From a virus: DNA of 36,695 nucleotides. A model generated the notes under the pieces. That model was not told where the DNA came from. It saw nothing but the letters and a program-made list of their open reading frames with translations, and ran no database searches. This document shows positions 1-8,300 of the stretch, in pieces. Position numbers and translations under genes: made by a program. The first letter of the stretch is position 1; every line of letters begins with the position of its first letter. The stretch covers positions 1 to 36,695 of the IMG/VR virus record IMGVR_UViG_3300020172_002120. One strand, given 5' to 3'.

Positions 1-1
1 C

Positions 2-142
2 CGTGGGATGGGCGCCGTGATGGTGGCAGACCTCTCCGCCGCCATCGCATCCGCCAAGGCACAGCATCGCGCCGATCGGATCGCTGCCGCCCGTGATCGG
101 CAGGGCGCCTCTGATTACTCCCACCTCTCCTGCCGCTTCTGA
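2..142 (+). CDS. 3' end of an unrecognised GC-rich gene (partial)
   Basis: An open frame enters from the left edge and ends at TGA 140–142, giving about 46 residues that finish in HLSCRF. An internal ATG at 8 could also start a 44-aa ORF. Third codon positions are about 76% G/C (34 of 45 codons from the ATG), unlike every other gene here, which supports real coding in a GC-rich genome. The product is Ala/Arg-rich and I do not recognise it. A terminator-like hairpin follows at 195–228. It could be a host-derived gene carried by the phage, or host DNA joined by assembly. No function can be assigned. Confidence 0.5.
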   Translation, partial: RGMGAVMVADLSAAIASAKAQHRADRIAAARDRQGASDYSHLSCRF

Positions 143-194
143 GGCAGGGGGGCGCCCCGTTCGTGCGTTCGCAGACCGCAGTGCCCCGCCCGTG

Positions 195-228
195 CGGGGT
201 GGCGGGCGCCCGCGCCGTGCCCCGTTTT
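195..228 (+). terminator. GC-rich hairpin followed by TTTT, probable intrinsic terminator
   Basis: CGGGG (195–199) pairs with CCCCG (220–224). Inside it, GGC and GGGC segments can pair with GCCC and GCC segments with small bulges, and TTTT (225–228) follows directly. An alternative hairpin pairs CCCCG 184–188 with CGGGG 195–199. It lies about 50 bp after the stop of the GC-rich partial gene and marks the last GC-rich bases before the AT-rich phage-like DNA. The stretch 143–377 holds no gene I can support. Confidence 0.6.
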
Positions 229-318
229 AAAAACCCAACACTACCCTAACCTACAAAGTGTTACGGAAGCGAGAGAAATATAACACTCAAAATAAAAAAA
301 TCGCCCGTTATAAAAATC

Positions 319-348
319 TTCTCAAAAGTCTCATAAGTCATATATAAT
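319..348 (+). promoter_or_regulatory. sigma70-like promoter for the 59-aa ORF
   Basis: A perfect -10 hexamer TATAAT (343–348) is preceded, after 18 bp, by TTCTCA (319–324), which matches 4 of 6 positions of TTGACA. It lies 29 bp upstream of the ATG at 378. The weak -35 keeps this tentative. Confidence 0.4.
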
Positions 349-377
349 ACCGAAAAAGAAAAAAGTATATCACTGAA

Positions 378-557
378 ATGAGAAAAAAATCGCCAGAAAA
401 TTTTGAAACTCTACAGGTCGATCCTATTTCAGGAGACTACTATCTCGTAATACCTGAATGGGTTGCGAACGAACTCTCTTGGTATGAAGATACTGAGATT
501 TCATTTGACATTGAGGGTAATGAAGTAGTTTTATCCGAACACACTGAAGACTTTTGA
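378..557 (+). CDS. small AbrB/MazE-like conserved phage protein (59 aa)
   Basis: The ATG at 378 opens a 59-codon frame ending at TGA 555–557. The product is acidic. It contains a pattern typical of swapped-hairpin AbrB-type proteins: a 'YYLVIPEWVANEL' strand/loop, then 'WYEDTEISFDIEGNEVVLSE', like the 'IP..l...l.w..Gt.v......g..i.L' signature of SpoVT/AbrB folds. AbrB-fold proteins bind DNA as dimers or act as antitoxins, and here only the fold resemblance is inferred. It stands alone between two sigma70-like promoters, which suggests expression independent of the late genes. No toxin partner is visible next to it. Similar short proteins are common in cyanophage genomes, to my knowledge without a known role. 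Confidence 0.7.
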   Translation: MRKKSPENFETLQVDPISGDYYLVIPEWVANELSWYEDTEISFDIEGNEVVLSEHTEDF

Positions 558-561
558 GTCA

Positions 562-590
562 TTGACAACCTCTATATAATATGTTATGAT
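562..590 (+). promoter_or_regulatory. near-consensus sigma70 promoter
   Basis: TTGACA (562–567) is separated by exactly 17 bp from TATGAT (585–590). A second -10-like TATAAT lies within the spacer at 575–580. The ATG of the glycosyltransferase-like gene follows 23 bp after the -10. This is the best host-type promoter in the window and suggests early or middle expression by host RNA polymerase. Confidence 0.75.
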
Positions 591-613
591 CTTTGATGTA
601 ATTACATTCAATT

Positions 614-1384
614 ATGGCTAAAGGATTTACTGTTAAAGCAAAAACTCCCGTAGTTGCCAAGGGTTCCACTGGTTCTGGAGAAGAGTGGGACTACAATAAA
701 GCTAGGGAAATAATCCGTGGAAAATCAATCGTGTTCTGTCTTCCAGGGCGCGGTGTTTCTTACACGTATCTAAAGAATTTCGTACAACTCTGTTTTGATC
801 TCGTTCAATCTGGTGCGAGTATTCAAATTTCACAAGACTATTCGTCAATGGTGAACTTTGCACGTTGCAAATGCCTAGGTGCAAATGTTCTTCGCGGTCC
901 CGATCAAATTCCCTGGGACGGTAAACTACCATATGATTATCAACTCTGGATTGATAGTGATATTGTATTTAATACTGAAAAATTCTATCAACTCGTTTTG
1001 ATGGATAAAGATATTGCCGCTGGTTGGTATTGTACCGAAGATGGTGTCACAACATCAGTCGCTCACTGGTTGGAAGAAGACGACTTCCGCAATAATGGTG
1101 GTGTAATGAATCACGAAACTCTTGAGAGTATCTCAAAGCGTCGTAAGCCATTCACCGTTGATTATACGGGATTTGGTTGGCTTCTGATTAAGCACGGTGT
1201 ATTTGAAGATGAGGGCATTAAGTATCCTTGGTTTGCTCCAAAGATGCAAGTCTTCGAATCTGGAGAGGTTCAGGACATGTGTGGAGAAGATGTTTCATTC
1301 TGTCTCGATGCCATTGCCGCTGGGTTTGAAATCTGGTGTGATCCTCGCGTAAGAGTCGGTCATGAAAAAACTCGCATCATCTGA
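614..1384 (+). CDS. GT-A-type glycosyltransferase-like protein (256 aa)
   Basis: The 256-residue protein looks like a nucleotide-sugar-dependent glycosyltransferase of the GT-A fold. 'IVFCLPGRGVSY' (about 38–50) fits the first beta strand. 'WIDSDIVF' (112–119) supplies a DxD-type metal-binding motif (D114, D116). 'GEDVSFCLDA' (E225, D226) followed by a Gly-rich turn and 'VRVGH' (H250) resembles the late acidic and His motifs of GT2-like enzymes. I see no transmembrane segment or signal peptide, so a cytoplasmic enzyme is likely. It lies directly behind a near-consensus sigma70 promoter. Its substrate is unknown: phage virion proteins, phage DNA or host surface glycans are all possible. The family-level call is fairly secure, the acceptor is not. 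Confidence 0.7.
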   Translation: MAKGFTVKAKTPVVAKGSTGSGEEWDYNKAREIIRGKSIVFCLPGRGVSYTYLKNFVQLCFDLVQSGASIQISQDYSSMVNFARCKCLGANVLRGPDQIPWDGKLPYDYQLWIDSDIVFNTEKFYQLVLMDKDIAAGWYCTEDGVTTSVAHWLEEDDFRNNGGVMNHETLESISKRRKPFTVDYTGFGWLLIKHGVFEDEGIKYPWFAPKMQVFESGEVQDMCGEDVSFCLDAIAAGFEIWCDPRVRVGHEKTRII

Positions 1385-1400
1385 TCTGAGTAATCCGAAC

Positions 1401-1574
1401 ATGGTACATAAGTATAACATTCTCTGTAGAGGTCGTAAGATTTACAGAAATCTCTCAGAGGATGAATACTTCAATATTATGGAGGATCTGTCAATCGAAT
1501 ATTATGAGACAGGTTCTCCAAATCCAAATGAACTTGAAACTGAAATTATTTCTGATTATAAGGAGAATAGTTAA
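1401..1574 (+). CDS. conserved small phage protein (57 aa)
   Basis: The frame ends at TAA 1572–1574. I chose ATG 1401, giving a protein starting MVHKYNILCRGRK, because that beginning looks like the natural N-terminus of a small acidic family I associate with cyanophages. An in-frame ATG at 1362 would add 13 residues and overlap the upstream gene by 23 bp. Neither start has a strong ribosome binding site. The protein has a basic strand, an acidic helix ('LSEDEYFNIMEDLSIEYYE') and a Ser/Pro/Asn turn ('GSPNPNELE'). No function is known to me. The next gene starts on the base after its stop, so translation is probably coupled. Confidence 0.75.
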   Translation: MVHKYNILCRGRKIYRNLSEDEYFNIMEDLSIEYYETGSPNPNELETEIISDYKENS

Positions 1575-1727
1575 ATGGCAGCAAAATCTACAGGTGGTTT
1601 AAATAAGAGAACTTCTTATAGTCCTGGGCCTCCTAAAAAGTCTCGTCAGGGACAAGGTGCAGGAACTAAACTTTCCGCTACGTCTCGCAATGTGGCGGGT
1701 AAAAGGTATAGAGGACAAGGAAAATAG
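1575..1727 (+). CDS. small basic protein, Lys/Arg/Gly-rich (50 aa)
   Basis: ATG 1575 follows the preceding TAA without a gap, and the frame runs 50 codons to TAG 1725–1727. The product is strongly basic and rich in Gly, Ser, Lys and Arg ('RTSYSPGPPKKSRQG', C-terminal 'KRYRGQGK'), so it is probably disordered and could bind nucleic acid or a structural partner. It is compact and in phase with its neighbours. Proteins of this look occur in related cyanophages, which supports a real gene. No role can be assigned. Confidence 0.7.
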   Translation: MAAKSTGGLNKRTSYSPGPPKKSRQGQGAGTKLSATSRNVAGKRYRGQGK

Positions 1728-1731
1728 ATAA

Positions 1732-2331
1732 ATGTATTTCTTAGATGGGCGTGATGAATGGAAGAATATCCACACTAACGACCTCTGGATTTACAATAAA
1801 TTATTTCTAGGTCGGGTTTTAGGTTATAACTGTGGTCCAATTGGGACTCCAGTTCCTAAACCCGACCTTTATATTGTGCGCCCGTCCTTTAATTTATTGG
1901 GAATGGGGCGTTTTTCTCGTATCGAATGGATTGAGAACTATACGGATCACTTTCATCCTGCCGAATTTTGGTGTGAGATCTTTGAAGGAGAGCACCTAAG
2001 TGTTGATTTTCACAATCAAAAAGCAGAATTAGTTGTTTTAGGTGAAAGAGATACTAGTGATCCTCTTTATAAATGGAAAAAATGGACTAAAATTGATAAA
2101 AAAGTTGAATTTCCATCAATTTTAAATGACTTGGTGGGGAATTATGAATGGATTAACTGTGAATTTATCAATGGAAACCTAATTGAGGTTCATTTTCGCC
2201 GTAATCCTGACTTTAGATATGAAAATAGCATTGCAATTCCCATATGGGACGATACCTCTGAAGAAGATTATGAGGACTACCGCTTCATACAGGACTCAGA
2301 ATTCAATCGAAGGGGATTTTACATAAAATAA
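1732..2331 (+). CDS. conserved hypothetical phage protein (199 aa)
   Basis: ATG 1732 opens a 199-codon frame four bases after the previous stop. The protein is rich in aromatic and acidic residues, with no signal peptide or membrane segment. 'PDLYIVRPSFNLLGMGR' (about 44–60) and 'AEFWCEIFEGEHLSVDF' (about 77–93) are the most distinctive stretches. Their order, a basic residue before a Gly-containing loop and then an E-x-x-x-G-E-H-L strand, faintly recalls the nucleotide-binding half of ATP-grasp-like enzymes, but the evidence is too thin to call that. It sits between small accessory genes and speD. Function unknown. Confidence 0.75.
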   Translation: MYFLDGRDEWKNIHTNDLWIYNKLFLGRVLGYNCGPIGTPVPKPDLYIVRPSFNLLGMGRFSRIEWIENYTDHFHPAEFWCEIFEGEHLSVDFHNQKAELVVLGERDTSDPLYKWKKWTKIDKKVEFPSILNDLVGNYEWINCEFINGNLIEVHFRRNPDFRYENSIAIPIWDDTSEEDYEDYRFIQDSEFNRRGFYIK

Positions 2332-2334
2332 ATA
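2327..2334 (+). promoter_or_regulatory. T4-type late promoter motif (AATAAATA)
   Basis: AATAAATA fits the NATAAATA late motif of T4-like cyanophages. It overlaps the stop of the preceding gene and lies 38 bp upstream of the speD ATG. Low-complexity AT-rich DNA makes chance matches possible. Confidence 0.45.
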
Positions 2335-2372
2335 GATTTTTTACGTTTCTTGGGCGATTGGAAAAGTTTTCT

Positions 2373-2699
2373 ATGGGGAATCATCTCCTCTTAGAGGTAT
2401 ATGATGTTGATTATCACCTCTTAAATGATGGCATCAGTATTCAAGAAACAATGGAGCGCGGAATAAAACGTGCAGGAATGACAATTCTTAACATATTTCA
2501 ACATTGTTTCTATCCACAAGGCATTACAATCGTAATTGCACTTTCAGAAAGTCATGTTTCTTGCCATACATGGCCTGAAAAGGGTGCAATTGCCATTGAT
2601 GTTTATACTTGTGGTGAAGGAAATCCAAAACTAATCGCTCTAGAACTACTAAAATACTTTAATTCTGAAAATTATAGTCTTAGATACCTCTATCGTTAA
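2373..2699 (+). CDS. speD: S-adenosylmethionine decarboxylase, SpeD type
   Basis: This enzyme decarboxylates S-adenosylmethionine to supply the aminopropyl donor for spermidine synthesis. Prokaryotic SpeD is a pyruvoyl enzyme that cleaves itself between Glu and Ser. From ATG 2373 (108 aa) the motif 'LSESHVSCHTWPE' places the predicted cleavage at E59/S60, with the processing His at 65 and the catalytic Cys at 80 in 'YTCGEG'. The spacing matches the Thermotoga-type enzyme (S63, H68, C83). I prefer ATG 2373, preceded by GGAAAAG six bases upstream, to an in-frame TTG at 2358. It is somewhat shorter than the roughly 120–130 aa typical of the family because the C-terminus ends early. speD is a known cyanophage auxiliary gene. 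Polyamines may aid DNA packaging or host metabolism. Confidence 0.93.
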   Translation: MGNHLLLEVYDVDYHLLNDGISIQETMERGIKRAGMTILNIFQHCFYPQGITIVIALSESHVSCHTWPEKGAIAIDVYTCGEGNPKLIALELLKYFNSENYSLRYLYR

Positions 2700-2723
2700 C
2701 ATTTTTTCTATATAAGTTAGAAT
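2696..2723 (+). promoter_or_regulatory. possible sigma70-like promoter for the 81-aa ORF
   Basis: TTAACA (2696–2701) and TAGAAT (2718–2723) are separated by 16 bp, each one base from consensus. It lies about 60 bp upstream of the ATG at 2783, which would give a leader containing the hairpin described next. Confidence 0.4.
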
Positions 2724-2730
2724 CAACTAC

Positions 2731-2748
2731 GAGGGATGGCAACCCCTC
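2731..2748 (+). other. small hairpin in the leader of the 81-aa ORF
   Basis: GAGGG (2731–2735) pairs with CCCTC (2744–2748) around an 8-base loop. A second, weaker 5-bp stem pairs AAGTT (2752–2756) with AACTT (2765–2769). The Shine–Dalgarno GGAG (2771–2774) follows. No T-run follows, so it is not a normal intrinsic terminator. It could stabilise the mRNA or influence translation. Confidence 0.4.
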
Positions 2749-2782
2749 TAAAAGTTCCATTACTAACTTCGGAGAAAGTCTA

Positions 2783-3028
2783 ATGGCAACAAGCAACGTT
2801 GATAGAAATAGTGACTACATGCACCAAATGTGGGGTACAGATCATCTTGCAACTGATTACGTTCAAAATCAAGAACCAAAAAAAATTATTCAAGAGATCA
2901 TGCATGATGAAATTGCAAAGAATAAATTTAAATTGACCGAACAATTACACTCCAAAATTCGTAATGATGCGGATTATGACGATTGGGAGTATGGAACTGA
3001 ACCAAATTATGGGGGATCCTGGAAGTAG
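2783..3028 (+). CDS. hypothetical phage protein (81 aa)
   Basis: ATG 2783 has a good ribosome binding site (GGAGAAAG, GGAG ending 8 bases upstream) and the frame runs 81 codons to TAG 3026–3028. The protein is acidic and hydrophilic. It has a predicted helical middle ('KKIIQEIMHDEIAKNKFKLTE') and an aromatic/acidic tail ending 'GGSWK'. There is no signal peptide and no domain I recognise. It has its own putative promoter and hairpin leader, and ends just before the late promoter of gp25. It could be an assembly factor or a small regulator, but this is only a guess from position. Confidence 0.75.
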   Translation: MATSNVDRNSDYMHQMWGTDHLATDYVQNQEPKKIIQEIMHDEIAKNKFKLTEQLHSKIRNDADYDDWEYGTEPNYGGSWK

Positions 3029-3029
3029 A

Positions 3030-3037
3030 CATAAATA
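3030..3037 (+). promoter_or_regulatory. late promoter upstream of the baseplate genes (CATAAATA)
   Basis: CATAAATA matches the cyanophage late motif. It lies between genes, 24 bp before the gp25 start, at the head of a tight block gp25–gp6–gp7-like. Confidence 0.7.
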
Positions 3038-3061
3038 AAATCAGAAATTTCTGACCAATAA

Positions 3062-3463
3062 ATGGCCGTTCAGAGGATATCAAGAGCATTTAAGGATATT
3101 AGTCTTTCTTTTGATCCACATCCCGTTACTAAAGATTTACCTGTCCTCAAAAATGAAGCTGCTATTCGAAGAGCGGTTCGCAATTTAGTAGAAACAATCC
3201 CAACAGAGCGTTTTTTTAATTCTTTGTTGGGATCTGATATAGAATCGAGTTTATTTGAGTTTGTAGACTATGCATCTGCATCTGTAATTAAAAATCAAAT
3301 TCTAAATACAATCAAAAATTTTGAACCAAGAGTGAGTAGCGTTCAGGTTGAGGTAAATCCAAAACCAGATTTAAATTCATTTGACGTAACTATCGCTTTT
3401 GAAATCGTCGGTCAAGATGTTCCAGCACAAACGTTTACATTCATATTAGAGGCAACAAGATAA
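3062..3463 (+). CDS. 25: baseplate wedge subunit gp25
   Basis: A 133-aa protein of the GPW/gp25 family. It forms part of the baseplate wedge next to gp6 and gp53, around the tail hub, in contractile tails. The length matches T4 gp25 (132 aa). The family pattern is visible: an N-terminal strand with 'LSFDPHPVTKDLPVLKNEAAIRRAVRNLVET' (about 15–45, here only named as a region) in which Asn and Glu precede an Arg-rich helix, then 'IPTERFFNSLLGSDI', and a C-terminal beta strand ending 'FTFILEATR'. It is the first gene after a late promoter and is one base from gp6, as expected for co-translated wedge proteins. Confidence 0.93.
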   Translation: MAVQRISRAFKDISLSFDPHPVTKDLPVLKNEAAIRRAVRNLVETIPTERFFNSLLGSDIESSLFEFVDYASASVIKNQILNTIKNFEPRVSSVQVEVNPKPDLNSFDVTIAFEIVGQDVPAQTFTFILEATR

Positions 3464-3464
3464 A

Positions 3465-5363
3465 ATGCCTTTTACAAAATTTACAAGTTTAGATTTCGAT
3501 CAGATAAAGACATCCATTAAGGATTATCTTCGTGCAAATTCCACTTTTACGGACTTTGACTTCGAAGGTTCTAATTTCTCTGTCTTGATCGATACGTTAG
3601 CGTATAACACATATATTACTGCATTTAATACCAATATGGTTGTTAACGAATCCTTTCTGGATTCGGCAACTCTTCGTGAAAATGTTGTTTCTCTGGCAAG
3701 AAACGTTGGTTATGTACCACGCTCCAGAACCGCCTCTAAGGCAGCAGTTTCATTTAGCGTACCAACTGCAGCAACTAGTCCTACAATCACTCTACAGGCG
3801 GGCCTAGTGTGTGTAGGTGCAGTAAATGATACCTCGTACATTTTTTCCATTCCAGAAAGTATCACAACAACTATATCTGGTGGGACTGCAACTTTTGGAT
3901 CAACTACAGACCCCATCTACATTTATCAGGGAACTTTTCTTAAGAAGCAATTTACCGTTGATGGATCTTTAGATCAGAGATTTATTTTAGATAACTCGTT
4001 TATTGATAGTGCAACGATTATAGTTAAAGTCAAGGGTCCTTCAGATTCGGGAGAAGGTAGAGAATATAAGCAAGTTGATAATATTTTAAATGTTAATGGT
4101 TCATCCGAAATCTATCTAATTCAAGAAGTACAGGATGAGAAGTACGAACTTCTTTTTGGTGACGGAATAATTGGTAAAAAATTAGAAGATGGTAGTATTA
4201 TTACTGCAACGTATATCCTTACTGATGGTAAAGATGGTAATGGACCATCACAGTTTTCATTTTCTGGAACTTTTAGAGATTCTTTAGATAAACAAATTAT
4301 TCCATCTGGATCCATTTCGATCAATACTATTTCTGCAGCATCAAATGGTGGTGATATTGAATCTATAAATTCCGTCAAATATTTTGCACCTCGATTATAT
4401 TCGGCACAATATAGAGCAGTTACTGCTAGGGATTATGAAACGATTATCCAATCAGTATATCAAAATACAGAATCTGTTTCCGTTGTTGGTGGTGAAGAAT
4501 TAGTCCCACCACAGTTTGGTAAAGTTTTAATTAGCATTAAACCCAAGAATGGGGATTATGTTTCTGACTTTGATAAACAAACAATTCTTTCCAAATTGAA
4601 GCAATATTCTTTGGTTGGAATCAAACAAGAAATCATTGATCTTAAGATTCTATATGTTGAACTTGATAGTTATGTTTATTACAATGCTTCTCAAGTTTCA
4701 AACGTTAATGACCTAAAAACGAAGGTTATTAATGCACTTACAACTTATTCCAATTCTGTTGATGTTAATAAATTTGGTGGCAGATTTAAGTATAGTAAGA
4801 TTCTTCAACTAATTGATAATACTGATGTTTCAATTACATCCAACATTACTAAGGTTATTATAAGAAGAAATCTTGTTGCTTCTCTAAATCAGTTTGCACA
4901 GTATGAATTATGTTTTGGAAACGCATTCCACGTTGATCCAAAAGGATATAATATCAAGAGTACTGGATTCACTATTTTTGGAGAGACAAGTACTGTATAT
5001 CTAACAGATATACCAAATGTAGATCGTTCTTCTGGAATAATTTCTATTGTTACTCAGGATGTTGGAAGTAGTGCAATTAGGGTTGTCAATAAATCGGTAG
5101 GAACTATAAATTACAAAACTGGGGAAATCCAAATATCTACTGTAAACATAACTTCAACAGCATTAGAAAATCATGTTATTCAGGTTCAGGCATATCCAGA
5201 ATCTAATGATATTATTGGATTGAAGGATCTTTATCTCAGTTTTAACGTTTCAAGTAGCAAGATAAATATGATTAAAGATACTATTTCTTCTGGAGAGCAG
5301 ATATCTGGCGTCGGATTTAAGTCAATTTCAAGTTATTCAAACGGAGATCTAAAGAGGCAGTAA
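3465..5363 (+). CDS. 6: baseplate wedge subunit gp6
   Basis: The 632-aa protein corresponds to T4 gp6 (660 aa), the core wedge protein that dimerises and links neighbouring wedges into the hexagonal baseplate (gpJ-like family). The N-terminus 'FTSLDFDQIKTSIKDYL' and the following 'VLIDTLAYNTYITAFNTNMVVNES' region (about residues 40–65) are the family's best-conserved block. A middle 'YRAVTARDYETII' (about 317–330) is the usual gp6/gpJ motif before the C-terminal domain. It starts two bases after the gp25 stop and is followed two bases later by the giant gp7-like gene, with AGAGG just upstream of the next ATG. Confidence 0.92.
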   Translation: MPFTKFTSLDFDQIKTSIKDYLRANSTFTDFDFEGSNFSVLIDTLAYNTYITAFNTNMVVNESFLDSATLRENVVSLARNVGYVPRSRTASKAAVSFSVPTAATSPTITLQAGLVCVGAVNDTSYIFSIPESITTTISGGTATFGSTTDPIYIYQGTFLKKQFTVDGSLDQRFILDNSFIDSATIIVKVKGPSDSGEGREYKQVDNILNVNGSSEIYLIQEVQDEKYELLFGDGIIGKKLEDGSIITATYILTDGKDGNGPSQFSFSGTFRDSLDKQIIPSGSISINTISAASNGGDIESINSVKYFAPRLYSAQYRAVTARDYETIIQSVYQNTESVSVVGGEELVPPQFGKVLISIKPKNGDYVSDFDKQTILSKLKQYSLVGIKQEIIDLKILYVELDSYVYYNASQVSNVNDLKTKVINALTTYSNSVDVNKFGGRFKYSKILQLIDNTDVSITSNITKVIIRRNLVASLNQFAQYELCFGNAFHVDPKGYNIKSTGFTIFGETSTVYLTDIPNVDRSSGIISIVTQDVGSSAIRVVNKSVGTINYKTGEIQISTVNITSTALENHVIQVQAYPESNDIIGLKDLYLSFNVSSSKINMIKDTISSGEQISGVGFKSISSYSNGDLKRQ

Positions 5364-5364
5364 T

Positions 5365-8300
5365 ATGATATCAACTGGTTTTGATGCAAGAGTAAAAGTA
5401 AATCAAATAATTGAAAGTCAACTCCCAGAATTTTTACTCTCAGAAAGTCCAAAAGCTGTCGATTTCTTTAAGCAGTACTATATTTCTCAAGAATTTACTG
5501 GCGGTTCTTCTGACATTTCAGAGAATTTAGATCAGTATTTAAAGCTTGACAATTTGACCCCAGAAGTTATTACTGGGTCTACAAAACTGTCGTATGAAAT
5601 TTCTTCAACATCTGGTGTAGTCACAGTTACATCAACTAAGGGGTTTCCACCTGAATATGGATTGCTAAAAATTGGTGATGAGATTGTTACATATACTGGC
5701 ATAACTACGAATACTTTTACAGGATGTATTCGTGGTTTCTCTGGTATTAGTAGCTATCATTCGGATTCAAATCCAGAAGAATTAGTCTTTTCTTCAACTA
5801 GTGCTGCTAATCATGCTTCTAATGCAGTAGTTGAAAATTTAAGCGTAGCATTTTTAAAAGAATTTTATAAAAAATTAAAATTTTCATTAACTCCTGGTCT
5901 AGAGGACCAAGATTTCGTTTCTGACTTGAATGTTGGAAACTTTATTCGCCAAGCTAGAGGGTTTTACCAGGCAAAGGGTACAGAAGAATCTTTTAGAATT
6001 TTATTCAATATTCTTTATGGGGTTACACCCAAAATTATTAATCTCGATAGTTTACTTTTAAAACCATCTTCAGCTTCTTTTATTAGAAGAGAAGTTGTAA
6101 TTGCAGAAAGAATTAGTGGCGACCCAAATAAACTTGTAGGACAAACAATATTCAAATCAACAGATTCTGGAACTAAAGCATCAATTTCCAATGTTGAGAT
6201 CTTAACTAGAGGCAAAAAAACCTATTATAGAATAGATTTGTTTGTTGGATTTAGTGATGCTGATGTTGTAGAAGGTAATTTTACAATTTCTCCGAAAACA
6301 AGAGTACTTGATACTGTTCCAATTGGTTCTTCTGTTATTACAGTTGACTCCACGATTGGATTCAATCAGTCAGGAACTGCTATATGTGGTGATAATACTA
6401 TCACATATTCGGATAAAACTATAAATCAATTTTTAGATTGTAGTGGTGTTACATCAATAATTACTCCATCAACCGATATTAGATCTGATGAAGTTTATTA
6501 TGGGTATGAAAATGGCGACACTAACTCAAAATCAGAAATAAGAATTACGGGAGTTTTGTCTGATTTTAAGGAATTAAACAAAATTGAAGAAGTAATTGTT
6601 GGTGAAAATATCTTAGTTAAAAATCTAGGGGAGTCAATCACAAATCCAGATTCAACTAATAAATCTTATAAACAATTATTTGCAAATTCTTGGATCTACA
6701 ATACAAGTTCTAGATTTAATGTTCTTAATATTTCGGGAACAACATTTACTTTAGGAACAGAAATTGACGAATCCAGTTTAAAAATTGGAGATATTGTTGA
6801 TATCTTAGTTACAAATACTCAAAATATTATTTTTTCGGGTGCTGTAGTTGCGAATATTAATAAAAATAACAAACAAATAACTCTCGATAATATTATTGGA
6901 TTTGTTCCTTTAACATCAATTGACTATGATGTACGAAGAAAGGTCAATAAGTCTTCAGCAGTAAATGTAGATATTCAGTATGGTAATAATGAAATTACAT
7001 CTGATGTTCAGAATGTTTATAATGAATCCGATCAATATTTTTATGTGGCATCAAATTCATTACCATCGTATTCGATTGAAAAAGAATTTGTTGAAGCAAC
7101 CATCACTAATGCTTTAGGTAATAATAGTTTACAAAATGTTGATATAGAGACTCAAAAGTATTCGATAATTTCTTTTGCAAGTCCTGTCCCATTTATCACT
7201 GGTGATAAGATTGTTTATAGTTCAACTAATGGGGATATTCCTGGTTTAGTTTCTGGGTCCAATTATTACGTTAAAGTATTAACTTTAACTAATCAAATTA
7301 AACTTTATGCATCAAGATCTTTTATTGAGATTGATGATTATCTTCAATTTTTTGAATTGAAGACTTCGGGATCTCATACTTTTACATTAGCATCACAAAA
7401 AAGTAGAAAAATTTTCCCACAAAAATTACTTAAAAAATTTCCACTTTCTCAAAATATTAAAAACGGTAGAAATCAAAAGACCAGTACTGGTTCTGTAGGT
7501 TTACTTGTAAATGGTGTTGAACTAGTTAATTATAAATCTGATGAGAAAGTTTATTATGGTCCAATTGATAGCATCACAGTTTTTAATAGTGGTGAAAATT
7601 ATGATGTTATCAACCCACCAAATATTGAAGTTGCTCCAAGTACTGGAGTTCAGGCTCTTATTACTCCAGTTGTTAGTGGTATAGTAACATCCGTTTTAGT
7701 TGACCCACAGGATTTTGATATTTCTGATGTTATTTCAGCAACAATAACTGGTGGAAATGGTAGTGGATGCCAACTTCAACCAATTTTAGAGGAAAGATAT
7801 AGAACTGTTTCCTTTGATGCTAGAGTCACCTCACAATCTGGTGGCGTAGATGTCAATCAAGAGACTATTAGTTTCTTGATTAACCATAATTTTAAAGATG
7901 GACAGGCAATTGTTTATAATAACAATGGCAATTCAAATCTAGGAGTTGCAACATATTTTGGCGGAAATTTTGATCAGGGAAACTATCTAGTAAATGGTAG
8001 TACATATTATGCAAAAATTTATAATAACAAAACAATTCGTTTACACCCAAAATTTACCGATTATCTTTCGGGTATTAATACTGTTGGTTTTAGTACTATC
8101 AATGCAGTAGGAGTTCATAAATTTAGAACATTTGATTCTAAGAAAACTTTAAAATCGATTAAAGTATTAAATCCTGGGAGTGGATATGAAAATAGAAAAC
8201 TATATGTAAAACCAGAAGCAATTTCTACAACTCAGGATTGGATAACTTTCAGCAATCACAATTTTAAAAATGGTGATATTGTTACATATTCAAATACTGG

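Noticed and set aside
1-300. Composition jump read as a prophage attachment site
   Set aside because: There is no integrase and no tRNA gene end, and the second boundary is not in the window. T4-like cyanophages are lytic. Chimera or gene capture explains the jump better.
1362-1400. Upstream start for the 57-aa ORF, giving 70 aa
   Set aside because: It would overlap the glycosyltransferase-like gene by 23 bp, and the extra residues look like frame-shifted coding sequence. ATG 1401 gives a more natural N-terminus.
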